DNA from: CAVVGB01 sp963747715 | Lineage (GTDB): Bacteria; Actinomycetota; Thermoleophilia; Gaiellales; Gaiellaceae | DNA: 64,000 bases | Assembly: GCA_963747715.1 (NCBI GenBank) | Contig: CAVVGB010000005.1 | Coordinates: 62,001-126,000, forward strand | Direction: 5' to 3' | Part shown: in pieces, positions 8,056 through 16,613 of the stretch | Numbering within the stretch: position 1 is the first letter of the stretch | Layout of the letters: each line of letters starts with the position of its first letter | Made by a program: the position numbers and the translations under genes | The notes under the pieces: generated by a model | Database searches by the model: none | Seen by the model: the letters and a program-made list of their open reading frames with translations, nothing else | Told to the model about the DNA's origin: nothing

Positions 8056-8129
8056 GGGCCGGGCATGCCCGGCCCCTACCTGGTCAAGCCTGCGCTCTCG
8101 GACGAGTAGGGGCGGGACATGTCCCGCCC
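8056..8129. repeat. Pair of perfect 20-bp palindromes in a convergent intergenic gap
   Basis: 8056-8075 (GGGCCGGGCATGCCCGGCCC) and 8110-8129 (GGGCGGGACATGTCCCGCCC) are each exact self-complements. They are also arranged as a larger inverted repeat: CCCCTAC at 8073-8079 faces GTAGGGG at 8106-8112. The element lies between two convergent genes. It may serve as a bidirectional terminator, although there is no U tract, or be a REP/BIME-like dispersed repeat of the GTAGGGGC...GCCCCTAC type. Confidence 0.75.
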
Positions 8130-8142
8130 GGCCGAGCAGGAA

Positions 8143-8718
8143 CTACTCGCCGGTCGGCGCGTCGAAGAGCGCGAGCCAGCGTGTGAGGTCCGGCTCGATC
8201 GGCAGCTCGCCTTCGAGCTCGTTCTTGAGCCGGATTTCCTCCGCATTGTCGCGCTCCTGATCCTTGCCGGTGGGGATGAACGGCCAGAACGTCCCGCGCT
8301 TGTAGCCGTAGATGAGGTTCACCGGCTTCGCGCCGCCCTCGAATACGAACACGGCCGCGAGCAGCTGGCCCCCGAACCCCCGCGCCTCGAGCTCGGAGCT
8401 GACCAGGTGAACCGACGTGACCAGGTCGTCGAAGTCCCGGTCGCGCACGACGAGCCACTCGAAACCGAGCTTGTCCGAGCGCCGGCGCACCTGCGACCCC
8501 GAGCTCTGCGCCGTCACGGACAGGAGCTCGTCGATCTCCTGCTCGGCGCGCGCGAACTCGCCGGCTGAGAGCGGCTTGAACACGACGGCCGCCACGCCTG
8601 CCGGCTTCAGGTTGAGCTCGGTCTCGAGCGTCAGCTGCGCGGTCGTGAGCGCGAAGAGCTTGTCGAGGTTCGGCCCGCGGAGCTTCTTGCGTCCGAACAG
8701 GACATCGCCGAGCCCCAA
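8143..8718 (-). CDS. pspAB: PspA-associated protein PspAB
   Basis: A 191-residue soluble alpha/beta protein beginning MGLGDVLFGRKKLRGPNLDKLFALTTA, with the typical central GFEWLVVRDRDFDDLVTSVHLVSSELEARGFGGQLLAAVF and YGYKRGTFWPFIP. This matches the PspAB family found beside PspA, PspAA and HtpX in actinobacteria. It is 5 bp downstream of htpX, so the two form an operon. Probably modulates PspA or HtpX; the mechanism is unknown. Confidence 0.82.
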   Translation of the reverse strand: MGLGDVLFGRKKLRGPNLDKLFALTTAQLTLETELNLKPAGVAAVVFKPLSAGEFARAEQEIDELLSVTAQSSGSQVRRRSDKLGFEWLVVRDRDFDDLVTSVHLVSSELEARGFGGQLLAAVFVFEGGAKPVNLIYGYKRGTFWPFIPTGKDQERDNAEEIRLKNELEGELPIEPDLTRWLALFDAPTGE

Positions 8719-8723
8719 AGCGC

Positions 8724-9629
8724 CTACACGACCGGGCGGCCCATCTCCTGCGCGATCTCGGAGAGCCGCGCAAGCCGCTTCTCGAGCGGCGGGTGCGTCA
8801 TGAACAGCTGACCGACCGACTTCTTCCAGTTGGTCGGGACGATGAAGAACGCGTTCATGCCTTCGACCTCGCGCAGGTCGCGCTGCGGGATGCGCAGCAT
8901 GTCGCTCGCGATCTTCTGCAGCGCGCTCATGAGCTGCTCGGGCGCGCCGGTGATGAGCGCGGCGCCGCGGTCGGCTGCGAACTCGCGGTAGCGCGAGATC
9001 GTAAGGATGAGGATGTAGCTGATCACGTACGTCACCATCGAGACGAGGAACATGATCAGCCAGATAGGGGCACCGCCTTCACGCCGGTCGCCGCCGAACA
9101 TGCCGCCGAACATGCCCATGCGCATCAACATCGCGGCGAGCATGGCGAAGAAGCTCGCCACCGTCATGATCAGTACGTCGCGGTTGGCGATGTGCGAAAG
9201 CTCGTGGGCGAGGACGCCCTCGATCTCCCGCGGCTCGAGGCGGTTCCAGAGACCCTGCGTCACAGCCACGGCCGCGTGTTTGGGGCTGCGGCCGGTCGCG
9301 AACGCGTTGGGAACGTCGGTCGGAATGACGGCCACCCGGGGCTTGGGCAGGTCGGACATGGCGCAGAGGCGCTCGACCATGTCGTGGAGCTCCGGCGCCT
9401 CCTCGCGGCTGACGACCTTCGCTCCGGAGGCCCTCAGAGCGAGCTTGTCGGACGTGAAGTACTGGAAGAACGCGAGCGCGCCGAGGAGCACGATCATCGG
9501 GACGAGCCCGAAGTCGAAGATCTGCACCATGACGATGAAGAACGCGACGTAGAGCGCGCCGAGGAGGAACGTCGTCAGGAGCATGCGGGCGGACAGGCCG
9601 AAGTCGCGTCCGTAGGCCTTGCGTTTCAT
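8724..9629 (-). CDS. htpX: HtpX-type membrane zinc metalloprotease (M48)
   Basis: 301 residues. Two N-terminal transmembrane helices (about 18-58) precede the catalytic motif HELSH (within VLAHELSHIANRD), two more transmembrane segments (about 155-172 and 188-212) and the distal zinc Glu in REFAADRGAALIT. HtpX cleaves misfolded membrane proteins on the cytoplasmic side. A GGGAGGGAA ribosome-binding site precedes ATG. It is co-transcribed with pspAB and faces pspA-pspAA, completing the envelope-stress module. Confidence 0.92.
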   Translation of the reverse strand: MKRKAYGRDFGLSARMLLTTFLLGALYVAFFIVMVQIFDFGLVPMIVLLGALAFFQYFTSDKLALRASGAKVVSREEAPELHDMVERLCAMSDLPKPRVAVIPTDVPNAFATGRSPKHAAVAVTQGLWNRLEPREIEGVLAHELSHIANRDVLIMTVASFFAMLAAMLMRMGMFGGMFGGDRREGGAPIWLIMFLVSMVTYVISYILILTISRYREFAADRGAALITGAPEQLMSALQKIASDMLRIPQRDLREVEGMNAFFIVPTNWKKSVGQLFMTHPPLEKRLARLSEIAQEMGRPVV

Positions 9630-9682
9630 CAGGTGTTTCCCTCCCGGCGTGAGCTTGCACGGAAAATTCTACCGGGAAGGCC

Positions 9683-11299
9683 TCAGCAGTCCGTCGCAGC
9701 TCGGTCGCGAGCGGCGGCGGCGACCGCCCCCAGGCTGTCGTCGATCTCGAGCGCGAAGGGGCCGGCGGCCTGCGCCACGAGCGTCGTCATTCCGTCTTCG
9801 GCCCTCTCGAGGCAGAGTCGACCCTGCTCCACGCGCCAGTAGGGCGTGTGCCGAACGGCAAGGCGGTACACCCCGGCCGCCGGGACGGTTCCTGCGATGC
9901 GATCGTGCTCGTGCACGGAGACCGTCGCTTCGCCGGGGCCGGTGAGGATCGGGTCGGCGCCGGGCAGCTCGTACACGCGCCAGTCGCCGGTGGCGAGCAC
10001 CTCCTCGAGGCCCGAGTCGCCGGAGCGGAGCAGATCTGCTTCTCGCTCCTCGCCCATACGCCCGAGCTGCGTGTCCGGAAGCAGCACGAAGCGCACGCCC
10101 ATGCCGCGCAGCCACTCGCGATACTCCTCGGCGCGCAACGGTTCTTCGTAGAAGAGCTCGTTCTGGGCGATGTCGAGCTGCCGGTACCAGCCCCGCGCGA
10201 GCGGGAAGCCGGCTCGCGGAACCCAGTACGCCTCCCAGTGATCGGCGGTCGGAACCACCTCGACTCGGTAGTCGGGACCGGAGTTGGCGCGGAGGAAGTC
10301 GAGCGCGGGCGCCCAGTACGCCTCGCTCGCCGGCCGCCCGTCGGTGCGGTACGGGATGACGGCGACGTAGGGAACGAGGGTGTAGCCAAGCGCAAGGGCC
10401 AACGCGGGAACCGCGAGCCAGACGGGACGAAAGCGCACGAGTACTGCGGCCAAGAGGACGAGCGCGAACACGACGCCACGGAGGCGCGTCGCGTTCTCGC
10501 CGATCGGCGAGCGGGCGAGGAAGGCCACCACGCTCACCCCTCCCCACAGCACGAAGACGAGGGCGAGGGTTCGACCTCGTTCCGCCCGAAACGCGAGCGC
10601 GGCTCCGAGCGCCGCCACCGCCAGGACGACGCCGAGCTCGAACAGGCGGAATGGGTAGACGGCGTCGTGCGGAAAGAGCCAGATGGCGATCGCCTGGAGG
10701 CCTGCGAGCACGGCCAGACCTGCGCCTACGACCACCGTCTCCCGGTCCACGCGCGCGCGCGCGAGGCCGACGGCTGCGAAGGCGATACAGAGGAAGACGT
10801 AGGCCAGCGGGCTGAAGCCCACACAGAGGGCGGCTGCAAGCAGGGCGAGCCATATGCGCCGCGCCTGCAGTGCCCAAATCGAAGCCAGAAGCGCAGCGAG
10901 GCCGAGTGCGTACGTGTACGTGCCGGTGAAGATCGGCCCGGCCGCCAGCACGGCGAAGACGCGCGCAGGCCAGACGGCACGTCGGCCCCACTCGCGCTCG
11001 GCGATCGACGCGAACAGGGCCGCGGAGACGATCGCGGCGGCGACCGCGAGCGACTCGTTCCCGAACACGGTCGCGGGGAGGTAGTAGAGGAGGCTGTACG
11101 AGGCCAGCGGGTAGTGGCCGCCGTACCAGTGGTTGTCCCACACGAAGACGCCCTGCTCGACCAGAAACGTGCGGTAGAGGTGCGCCGGCGCGTCGCCGCC
11201 GGGCGGACCGAAGAGCGCGAGCGGCAAGGAGACGAGCGCGGCGATGACGGCGCAGCGAAAAGCTTCCGTCGAGGCGAGCGAGCCTAGAGTTCCGGGCAT
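9683..11299 (-). CDS. Large polytopic membrane protein, GT-C/6-TM-like, unknown
   Basis: About 538 residues from ATG 11299. Roughly ten hydrophobic segments up to residue ~350 are followed by a soluble C-terminal domain of ~190 residues (RVEVVPTADHWEAYWVP... to the end) ending in a beta-rich, carbohydrate-binding-like region. An early luminal motif (GGDAPAHLYRT...WDNHWYGGHYPL) resembles membrane glycosyltransferases of the GT-C class that use polyprenyl-linked sugars, but the DxD-type motif is not certain. The start codon overlaps the ATG of the divergent gene by 2 nt. Function is inferred weakly from topology. Confidence 0.65.
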   Translation of the reverse strand: MPGTLGSLASTEAFRCAVIAALVSLPLALFGPPGGDAPAHLYRTFLVEQGVFVWDNHWYGGHYPLASYSLLYYLPATVFGNESLAVAAAIVSAALFASIAEREWGRRAVWPARVFAVLAAGPIFTGTYTYALGLAALLASIWALQARRIWLALLAAALCVGFSPLAYVFLCIAFAAVGLARARVDRETVVVGAGLAVLAGLQAIAIWLFPHDAVYPFRLFELGVVLAVAALGAALAFRAERGRTLALVFVLWGGVSVVAFLARSPIGENATRLRGVVFALVLLAAVLVRFRPVWLAVPALALALGYTLVPYVAVIPYRTDGRPASEAYWAPALDFLRANSGPDYRVEVVPTADHWEAYWVPRAGFPLARGWYRQLDIAQNELFYEEPLRAEEYREWLRGMGVRFVLLPDTQLGRMGEEREADLLRSGDSGLEEVLATGDWRVYELPGADPILTGPGEATVSVHEHDRIAGTVPAAGVYRLAVRHTPYWRVEQGRLCLERAEDGMTTLVAQAAGPFALEIDDSLGAVAAAARDRAATDC

Positions 11300-12869
11300 G
11301 GCCCGCACGCTTGCAGTGGTTTTCGTGTTCCTGACCATGCTCGTGGGCGAGGCGCAGGCTACGACCTTCCGGGTCGTGGTCGTCCCCGGACTCGAGCTGT
11401 CCGACCTGCAAAGCCTCGAGGAGCGTGGTGCGGTCGGTCTTCTGGTCCCTGGCGCGGGGCCCGAGACGAGCGCCGACCGTGCGTTCGCGGCGCTCGAGCG
11501 CGGCGAGGTGCGCAATTCGCTGCGCGGCGAGTCTCCGGAAGGTTCACCCCTGATCGCAGTCGAGACCGCGGACACGGTTCCAAGCGGGAACGTCATCGTC
11601 CTGGCTCTGCCCCAAGGCGGTGACCAGGCCAATGACCGGCGCTATCCCGTCGCCGTCCTCGGCTCAGGCTTCGAAGGTCTGCTCGAGTCGGACTCGACGC
11701 GCATCCCGGGCCTCGTCTCGATCGCCGACATCGCACCAACCGCACTTGGACAAGACGATGGCCTCACGTCGGAGGCAAAAGACGACGCGGTTGCCGAGCT
11801 GCGCGAGCTCGACCGGCGCATCTCCGAGAACGGAGACGCGCGACTCCCGGCCACGCTCCTCGCTGCAGTCATCATCCTCGTGCTCGCCTTCGTCTGGCCG
11901 CGGGCGGCGCTCATCGGCTTCGCGACGGGACTGGCAGCCAACCTCGTTCTCGGCGTGCTCGGTGTGTCGGAGCCCTGGGTCGTCCTCGTCGTGGTCGCCG
12001 CCGCCGTGGCCGTCGCCGCTCCGCTCCTCGCCCTCGTCCTGCGCTCCGGCTTCGCCGTGGGAGCCGCGCTCGCCGCAGTCCTCGCCGCGTACCTCGTCGT
12101 GCTCGGCGTCGACGGGCCGAGTGTCGCGCTGTCACCGTTCGGCCCGACGCAGAACGCGCGCTTCTACGGCATCTCGAACCTGCTCGGAACGTTCTTCCTC
12201 GTTCCCGCGCTCGCGGGCGCCGCACTGCTCGCCCGTCGCTTCGGCGCCGCCGGCTTCGCGTTCGTCGCGGCGATCGCCCTCCTGCTCGTGGCGGGCAGCC
12301 GTTTCGGTGCGGACGGCGGCGGTGCGATCGTGCTCGCCGTCGGCTTCACCGTCCTTGCGGTGCTGCTCGCGCGTGCGCGACCGCGCGCGATCGCGGTCGC
12401 AGGCGTGGCGTCTCTCGCGCTCGTGGCCGCGTTCGTCGCGATCGATGCTGCCACCGGAGGCTCGAGTCACGTCACGCGCGCGTTCGAGGACGGTCCCGCC
12501 GGGCTCGCCTCGGACCTGGCCGAGCGCGTCGAGCTGTCGCTCGCCCGGCTCGCCGACAACGTCTTCGTCGCAGTGCTCGTCACCGCCGGCGTCGCTGTCC
12601 TTGTGTTTCTCGTTGCGAGGACGCTGCGCTCGGAGGCCCCGCTGCCCGTGCGCGCGGCTCCGCTCGCCCTCGCCGCAGCAATCGCGACGTCGCTGATCGT
12701 GAACGACTCTCCGAACGACGTCGTGCTCGGCGGCGTGGTGGGTTATCTGGCCGTGGAGCGGGGTATGCTCTCCTCCCGATGCGTCGCCCGCTCTTGGTTC
12801 TCGCGCTTGCGCTCGCGCTCGCCGGCTGCGGCGGCTCCGAGTCCGTCTCCCCCACCCCGGAGACCGTAG
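11298..12869 (+). CDS. Predicted multi-spanning membrane protein with secreted N-terminal domain
   Basis: 523 residues as read. A signal peptide (MARTLAVVFVFLTMLVGEAQA) is followed by a soluble domain to residue ~185. That domain (ADIAPTAL plus several Asp/Arg) resembles a degraded alkaline-phosphatase-type fold. About ten transmembrane helices follow. The last ~30 residues (after YLAVERGML) are Arg/Ser/Pro-rich, unlike the rest, and overlap the next gene by 91 bp. The natural C-terminus is therefore probably near 12780, and the tail may reflect a sequencing indel. Divergent from the 9683-11299 gene; the pair may act together at the envelope. Confidence 0.68.
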   Translation: MARTLAVVFVFLTMLVGEAQATTFRVVVVPGLELSDLQSLEERGAVGLLVPGAGPETSADRAFAALERGEVRNSLRGESPEGSPLIAVETADTVPSGNVIVLALPQGGDQANDRRYPVAVLGSGFEGLLESDSTRIPGLVSIADIAPTALGQDDGLTSEAKDDAVAELRELDRRISENGDARLPATLLAAVIILVLAFVWPRAALIGFATGLAANLVLGVLGVSEPWVVLVVVAAAVAVAAPLLALVLRSGFAVGAALAAVLAAYLVVLGVDGPSVALSPFGPTQNARFYGISNLLGTFFLVPALAGAALLARRFGAAGFAFVAAIALLLVAGSRFGADGGGAIVLAVGFTVLAVLLARARPRAIAVAGVASLALVAAFVAIDAATGGSSHVTRAFEDGPAGLASDLAERVELSLARLADNVFVAVLVTAGVAVLVFLVARTLRSEAPLPVRAAPLALAAAIATSLIVNDSPNDVVLGGVVGYLAVERGMLSSRCVARSWFSRLRSRSPAAAAPSPSPPPRRP

Positions 12870-13183
12870 TCGGAAGCGTTCCCGAGCCCGAGGAGATCGA
12901 GCCGGGGAACGCGGAGGCCGGGAAGGCCGTTTTCGAGGAAGTCGAGCCCGCGTGCGGCAGCTGCCACACGTACGAAGCGGCCGGCGCGACGCAAACGCTC
13001 GGTCCGAACCTCGACGACGCCCTGCAGGGCAAGGACGCCCAGTTCATCGCCGAGCAGATCGTCAATCCGGATTCCGACATCACGGAAGGCTTCCCGGACA
13101 ACCTCATGCCGGAGGACTACGGGCAGAAGCTGAGCGAGAAGCAGCTCTCCGACCTCGTCGCGTTCCTGCTTCCGCAGAGCTGA
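12779..13183 (+). CDS. Lipoprotein c-type cytochrome
   Basis: 134 residues. A lipoprotein signal peptide has lipobox LAGC (Cys ~18), then an acidic linker. A single haem site CGSCH (within EPACGSCHTY) and a distal Met candidate (NLMPEDYG) complete a class I mono-haem domain of ~85 residues. It would carry electrons on the outer face of the cytoplasmic membrane. The stop is 4 bp past the proposed start of the HAD gene. Its 5' end overlaps the tail of the upstream membrane-protein frame. Confidence 0.85.
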   Translation: MRRPLLVLALALALAGCGGSESVSPTPETVVGSVPEPEEIEPGNAEAGKAVFEEVEPACGSCHTYEAAGATQTLGPNLDDALQGKDAQFIAEQIVNPDSDITEGFPDNLMPEDYGQKLSEKQLSDLVAFLLPQS

Positions 13184-14007
13184 ACCTTCCTGAGGATTTT
13201 CCGCGCGCGGCTCGAGCGCTCGCGTGCGATCTCGACCGCACGCTGATCGGTGAGGACGGCGTGTTGCGTCCGCGCACGCGCGAGGCGCTCGCGTCGGCAC
13301 GCGACGCCGGCCTGCACGTCGTCGTCGTGACCGGTCGCATGTTCCGCTCCGTGTCGCCGTACGTCGCGGAGGCGGGCCTGACGACTCCGGTCGTCTGCTA
13401 CCAGGGCGCGGTCGTGGCGGATCCCGTGAGCGGGGAGTTCCTCCTGCACGAGCCGATCCCGCTCGAGCTCGCGCGCGAGGCGATCGCGACTCTCGACGAG
13501 GAACGGTTCCCGGTCAACTGTTACGTGGACGACGAGCTCTACGTCGCGCGGGCCACGCCGGAGTCCGACAGCTACGCGTCGTTCCAGAACCTTCCCGTCC
13601 ACGAGGTGGGAGACCTGCTCCAGTGGATCGAGGACCCGCCCACCAAGCTGGTCGCGATCGGAGACCCGGCGGCCCTCGACGGCCTCGAGCAGCGCATGAA
13701 GGCGCGCTTCGCGGGGCGCCTGTACGTCGCCAAGTCTCTCCCCTACTTCCTCGAGTTCGCGAGCCCGACGGTCACCAAAGCGTCCGGCTTCGCCTTCGTC
13801 GCCGAGCACCTCGGCTTCGGCGCCCCCGACACGATCGCCTTCGGCGACGGGGAGAACGACGTCGAGCTGCTCGAGTGGGCCGGCTACGCGGTCGCGGTCG
13901 CCAACGCCCACGAGCGCGTCCTCGCGGTGGCCGACTTCGTGTGCCCACCGGTGCACGAGGACGGCGTCAGCCAGGTCATCGAAGCCCTCCTAGACTCTCG
14001 CGCGTGA
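13180..14007 (+). CDS. HAD-superfamily hydrolase, Cof/YidA type
   Basis: About 275 residues. Motif I is CDLDRTLIG; the nucleophile region here has DLDRT instead of the commoner DLDGT. Motif II is VVTGR, motif III lies around TVTKASG and motif IV is FGDGENDVELL. A C2-type cap spans residues ~85-190. Cof-type phosphatases act on sugar phosphates, flavin precursors or pyridoxal phosphate. No ATG or GTG fits the conserved start; CTG 13180, overlapping the cytochrome stop, is the best guess. It ends 4 bp into serS. Confidence 0.8.
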   Translation: MNLPEDFPRAARALACDLDRTLIGEDGVLRPRTREALASARDAGLHVVVVTGRMFRSVSPYVAEAGLTTPVVCYQGAVVADPVSGEFLLHEPIPLELAREAIATLDEERFPVNCYVDDELYVARATPESDSYASFQNLPVHEVGDLLQWIEDPPTKLVAIGDPAALDGLEQRMKARFAGRLYVAKSLPYFLEFASPTVTKASGFAFVAEHLGFGAPDTIAFGDGENDVELLEWAGYAVAVANAHERVLAVADFVCPPVHEDGVSQVIEALLDSRA

Positions 14008-15226
14008 TCGACATCAAGGCTGCGCGGGCCGATCCGGACACCTGGAGATCGGCGCTCGCCCGCAAGCGGGCGACCGACGACTTCGACGCGCTCCTCGAGG
14101 CCGATCGCACCTGGCTCGAGCTCGTCCCCCAGGTGGACGAGCTCCGCGCCAAGACGAAGCTGAAGGGCAAGCCCTCGCCCGAGCAGATCGAGGAGCTGAA
14201 GGGCGTCAAGGCGGACCTCCAGCGGCTCGAAGGCGGAGCTCGGCGACGCGGAGCGGCGGCGGGCCGAGCTCCTCGATCGCGTTCCGAACCCGCCCGATCC
14301 CTCCGCGCCGGACGGCTTCGAGGAGGAGGACGCCGTCGAGTTGCGCCGCGTTGGCGAGCCGCCCGAGATCGCCGATCCCAAGGACCACCTCGAGCTCGCG
14401 CGCATCGACATGGAGCGCGGCGCGCGCCTCTCCGGCTCGCGCTTCGCCTACCGGATCGGCGCCGCCGCGCTGCTCGAGCTCGCGGTCTACCGCTTCGCGC
14501 TCGAGCGCGTGGCCGCGAAGGGGTTCGTGCCGGTCCTTCCGCCCGTGCTCGTCCGCGAGCAGGCGATGTACGGCACCGGCTTCCTCCCGACGGACGAGGT
14601 CAACATCTACCACGTCGAGCGCGACGACCTCTACCTCACCGGGACGTCCGAGGTCGCGCTCGCGGGCCTGCACATGGGCGAGATCCTGGAAGAGTCGGAG
14701 CTACCGCTTCGGTACGCCGGGATTCTCGACGTGCTTCCGGCGCGAGGCGGGCGCGGCCGGCAAGGACACGCGCGGGATGTTCCGCGTGCACCAGTTCGAC
14801 AAGGTCGAGATGTTCGTGTTCTGCCTGCCGGACGCCTCGGGCGACGAGCACGAGCGGCTGCTCGCAAACGAGGAGGAGCTCGTTCGGGAGCTCGGGATCC
14901 CCTACCGCGTCATGAACATCGCCGCGGGCGACCTCGGCGCGGGCGCGAGCAAGAAGTACGACATCGAGGCGTGGTTCCCGGGGCAGCAGCGCTACCGCGA
15001 GATCACGTCGACGTCGAACACGACCGACTTCCAGTCACGGCGCCTCGACGTCCGCTACCGCAGCGAGCGCGGGCCCGAACACGTGCACACGCTGAACGGG
15101 ACGGCGGTGACCGCGCGCGCGATGATCGCGATCCTCGAGAACTTCCAGGACGAGGGCGGTGCCGTCACCGTCCCCGAGGTGCTCGTCCAGTACGGCGCCC
15201 CGAGCCGCATCGAGCCGGGCTCCTGA
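14004..15226 (+). CDS. serS: Seryl-tRNA synthetase (two single-base frame shifts)
   Basis: The GTG start opens an IDIKAARADPDTWRSALARK N-terminal tRNA-binding coiled coil. After 14230 the frame shifts by +1, and again near 14721. The joined product is 406 residues, normal for SerRS. Class II motifs are visible: motif 2 around TRGMFRVHQFDKVEMF and motif 3 in HTLNGTAVTARAMIAILEN. TGTSEVAL and the Ser-binding region lie between. The length is exactly two bases over a multiple of three. Since the enzyme is essential, the shifts are most likely sequence errors. It overlaps the HAD gene by 4 bp. A tRNA-Ser gene lies 4 kb downstream. Confidence 0.9.
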
Positions 15227-15230
15227 CGCT

Positions 15231-16613
15231 CTAGCCGCTCTCGTCGAGGCGGCCGTTGCTCATCGTGTGCACCGTGTCGAAGTACGGGGCCGCGGCGGGG
15301 TTATGCGTGGCGACGAGACAGGAGGTGCCGGCGGCGGCCGCGTCCCGCAAGGCGACGAGAACACGCTCCGACCAGCCGGCGTCCTGGTGACCGGTCGGCT
15401 CGTCGGCGAGCAGGAGGCGCGGTGAGAGAACGAGGGCGCGCGCGAGGGCGGTTCGCTGTTGCTCGCCGATCGAGGTCTCGACGGGGAGCCGGTCGGCGAG
15501 GTCGACGAGACCGAGCGCGCCGAGCAGCTCGTCGACGCGGCCCGCGAGCTCGGGCAGCCGCTTGGCCAGCCGTGCCGGGTACTCGACGTTCTCACGGACG
15601 GTCAGCTCCTCCATCAGCCCGAAGCTCTGGGGGACGACGGCGAGGTCTCGCCACGGCAGGTCGGCCGGCGAGCGACCGTTTCCGGACCAGCTCAGCGTTC
15701 CCGTGTCCGGCCGCTCCCAGCCGCTCAGCACGTTGAGGAGAGTCGTCTTCCCCGAGCCGGACCTGCCCACGAGCCCGGCCACCTCGCCCGGCCGCAGCGA
15801 CAGCGTGACGGTGTCGAGTGCCTGGATCCTCTCTCCCCCGCGCTCGTAGCCCTTCGACAGCTCGTTCCCGGCCAGGACCGGCTCGGCCCCGGCCAACCGA
15901 GTGACAGGCTCGACCGGCGCCGCCCGGACGGCGCGCGGCGACGCTTCCCTCGCGAGCCCGTGCTCGAGCTCGATGACGTGATCCGCGATGGCAGTCACGT
16001 TGGGATCGTGCGTTGCGACGACGAACGCGACGCCGCTCGAGACGAGCCGCTGCAGGATCGCGAGGACGTTGGCGGCAGAATCGGCGTCGAGCTCAGCGGT
16101 CGGTTCGTCGGCGACCACGATCTCCGGGCCGGCCGCGAGTACGAACGCAAACGCCGCGCGCTGCTGCTCACCGCCGGAGAGCTCACGCGGTATGCGCCCG
16201 CGCCGGTGCTCGAGCCCGAGCTCGGGCAACACGTTCCGCGCTTCGTCGCCGTCGCTCTCAGCCGCCGCGAGCGCCAGGTGCTCGTCCAAAGTGAGGTACG
16301 AGATGAAGTTGTCGGCCGGCCGCTGGAAGACGTAGCCGACGACTCGCCTGCGCACCCGCCGAAGCCGTGCCGGGGACAGCGTCGCCAGGTCGCGCCCGCC
16401 GACGACGATCCTGCCGCTCGTCGGGCGGTCGAGCGCTGCCAGCAGCCGCAGCAGCGACGACTTGCCGCTTCCCGACGGCCCGACGATGGCCGTGATCGCT
16501 CCCGCGGGGAACTCGACGTCGATGCCGCGGAGAGCATGCACCTGCCCGGTCGCCGTGGCGTACGTCTTGACGAGGTCGGAGCAGCTCGCTGCGATTGCCT
16601 CACTCGGCCGCAC
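15231..16613 (-). CDS. Tandem ABC ATPase (two nucleotide-binding domains fused), LolD/MacB type
   Basis: 460 residues containing two complete ATPase domains. The first has Walker A GPSGSGKSS, signature LSGGEQQRAAFA and Walker B IVVADEPTAELD. The second has Walker A GRSGSGKTT, a degenerate signature SIGEQQRTALA and Walker B LLLADEPTGHQD. Single-domain LolD/MacB ATPases dimerise, so here both halves are in one chain. The gene overlaps the FtsX-type permease by 14 bp. Together they form a type VII ABC (mechanotransmission) system probably acting on lipoproteins, lipids or peptides at the outer face of the membrane. Confidence 0.85.
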   Translation of the reverse strand: MRPSEAIAASCSDLVKTYATATGQVHALRGIDVEFPAGAITAIVGPSGSGKSSLLRLLAALDRPTSGRIVVGGRDLATLSPARLRRVRRRVVGYVFQRPADNFISYLTLDEHLALAAAESDGDEARNVLPELGLEHRRGRIPRELSGGEQQRAAFAFVLAAGPEIVVADEPTAELDADSAANVLAILQRLVSSGVAFVVATHDPNVTAIADHVIELEHGLAREASPRAVRAAPVEPVTRLAGAEPVLAGNELSKGYERGGERIQALDTVTLSLRPGEVAGLVGRSGSGKTTLLNVLSGWERPDTGTLSWSGNGRSPADLPWRDLAVVPQSFGLMEELTVRENVEYPARLAKRLPELAGRVDELLGALGLVDLADRLPVETSIGEQQRTALARALVLSPRLLLADEPTGHQDAGWSERVLVALRDAAAAGTSCLVATHNPAAAPYFDTVHTMSNGRLDESG

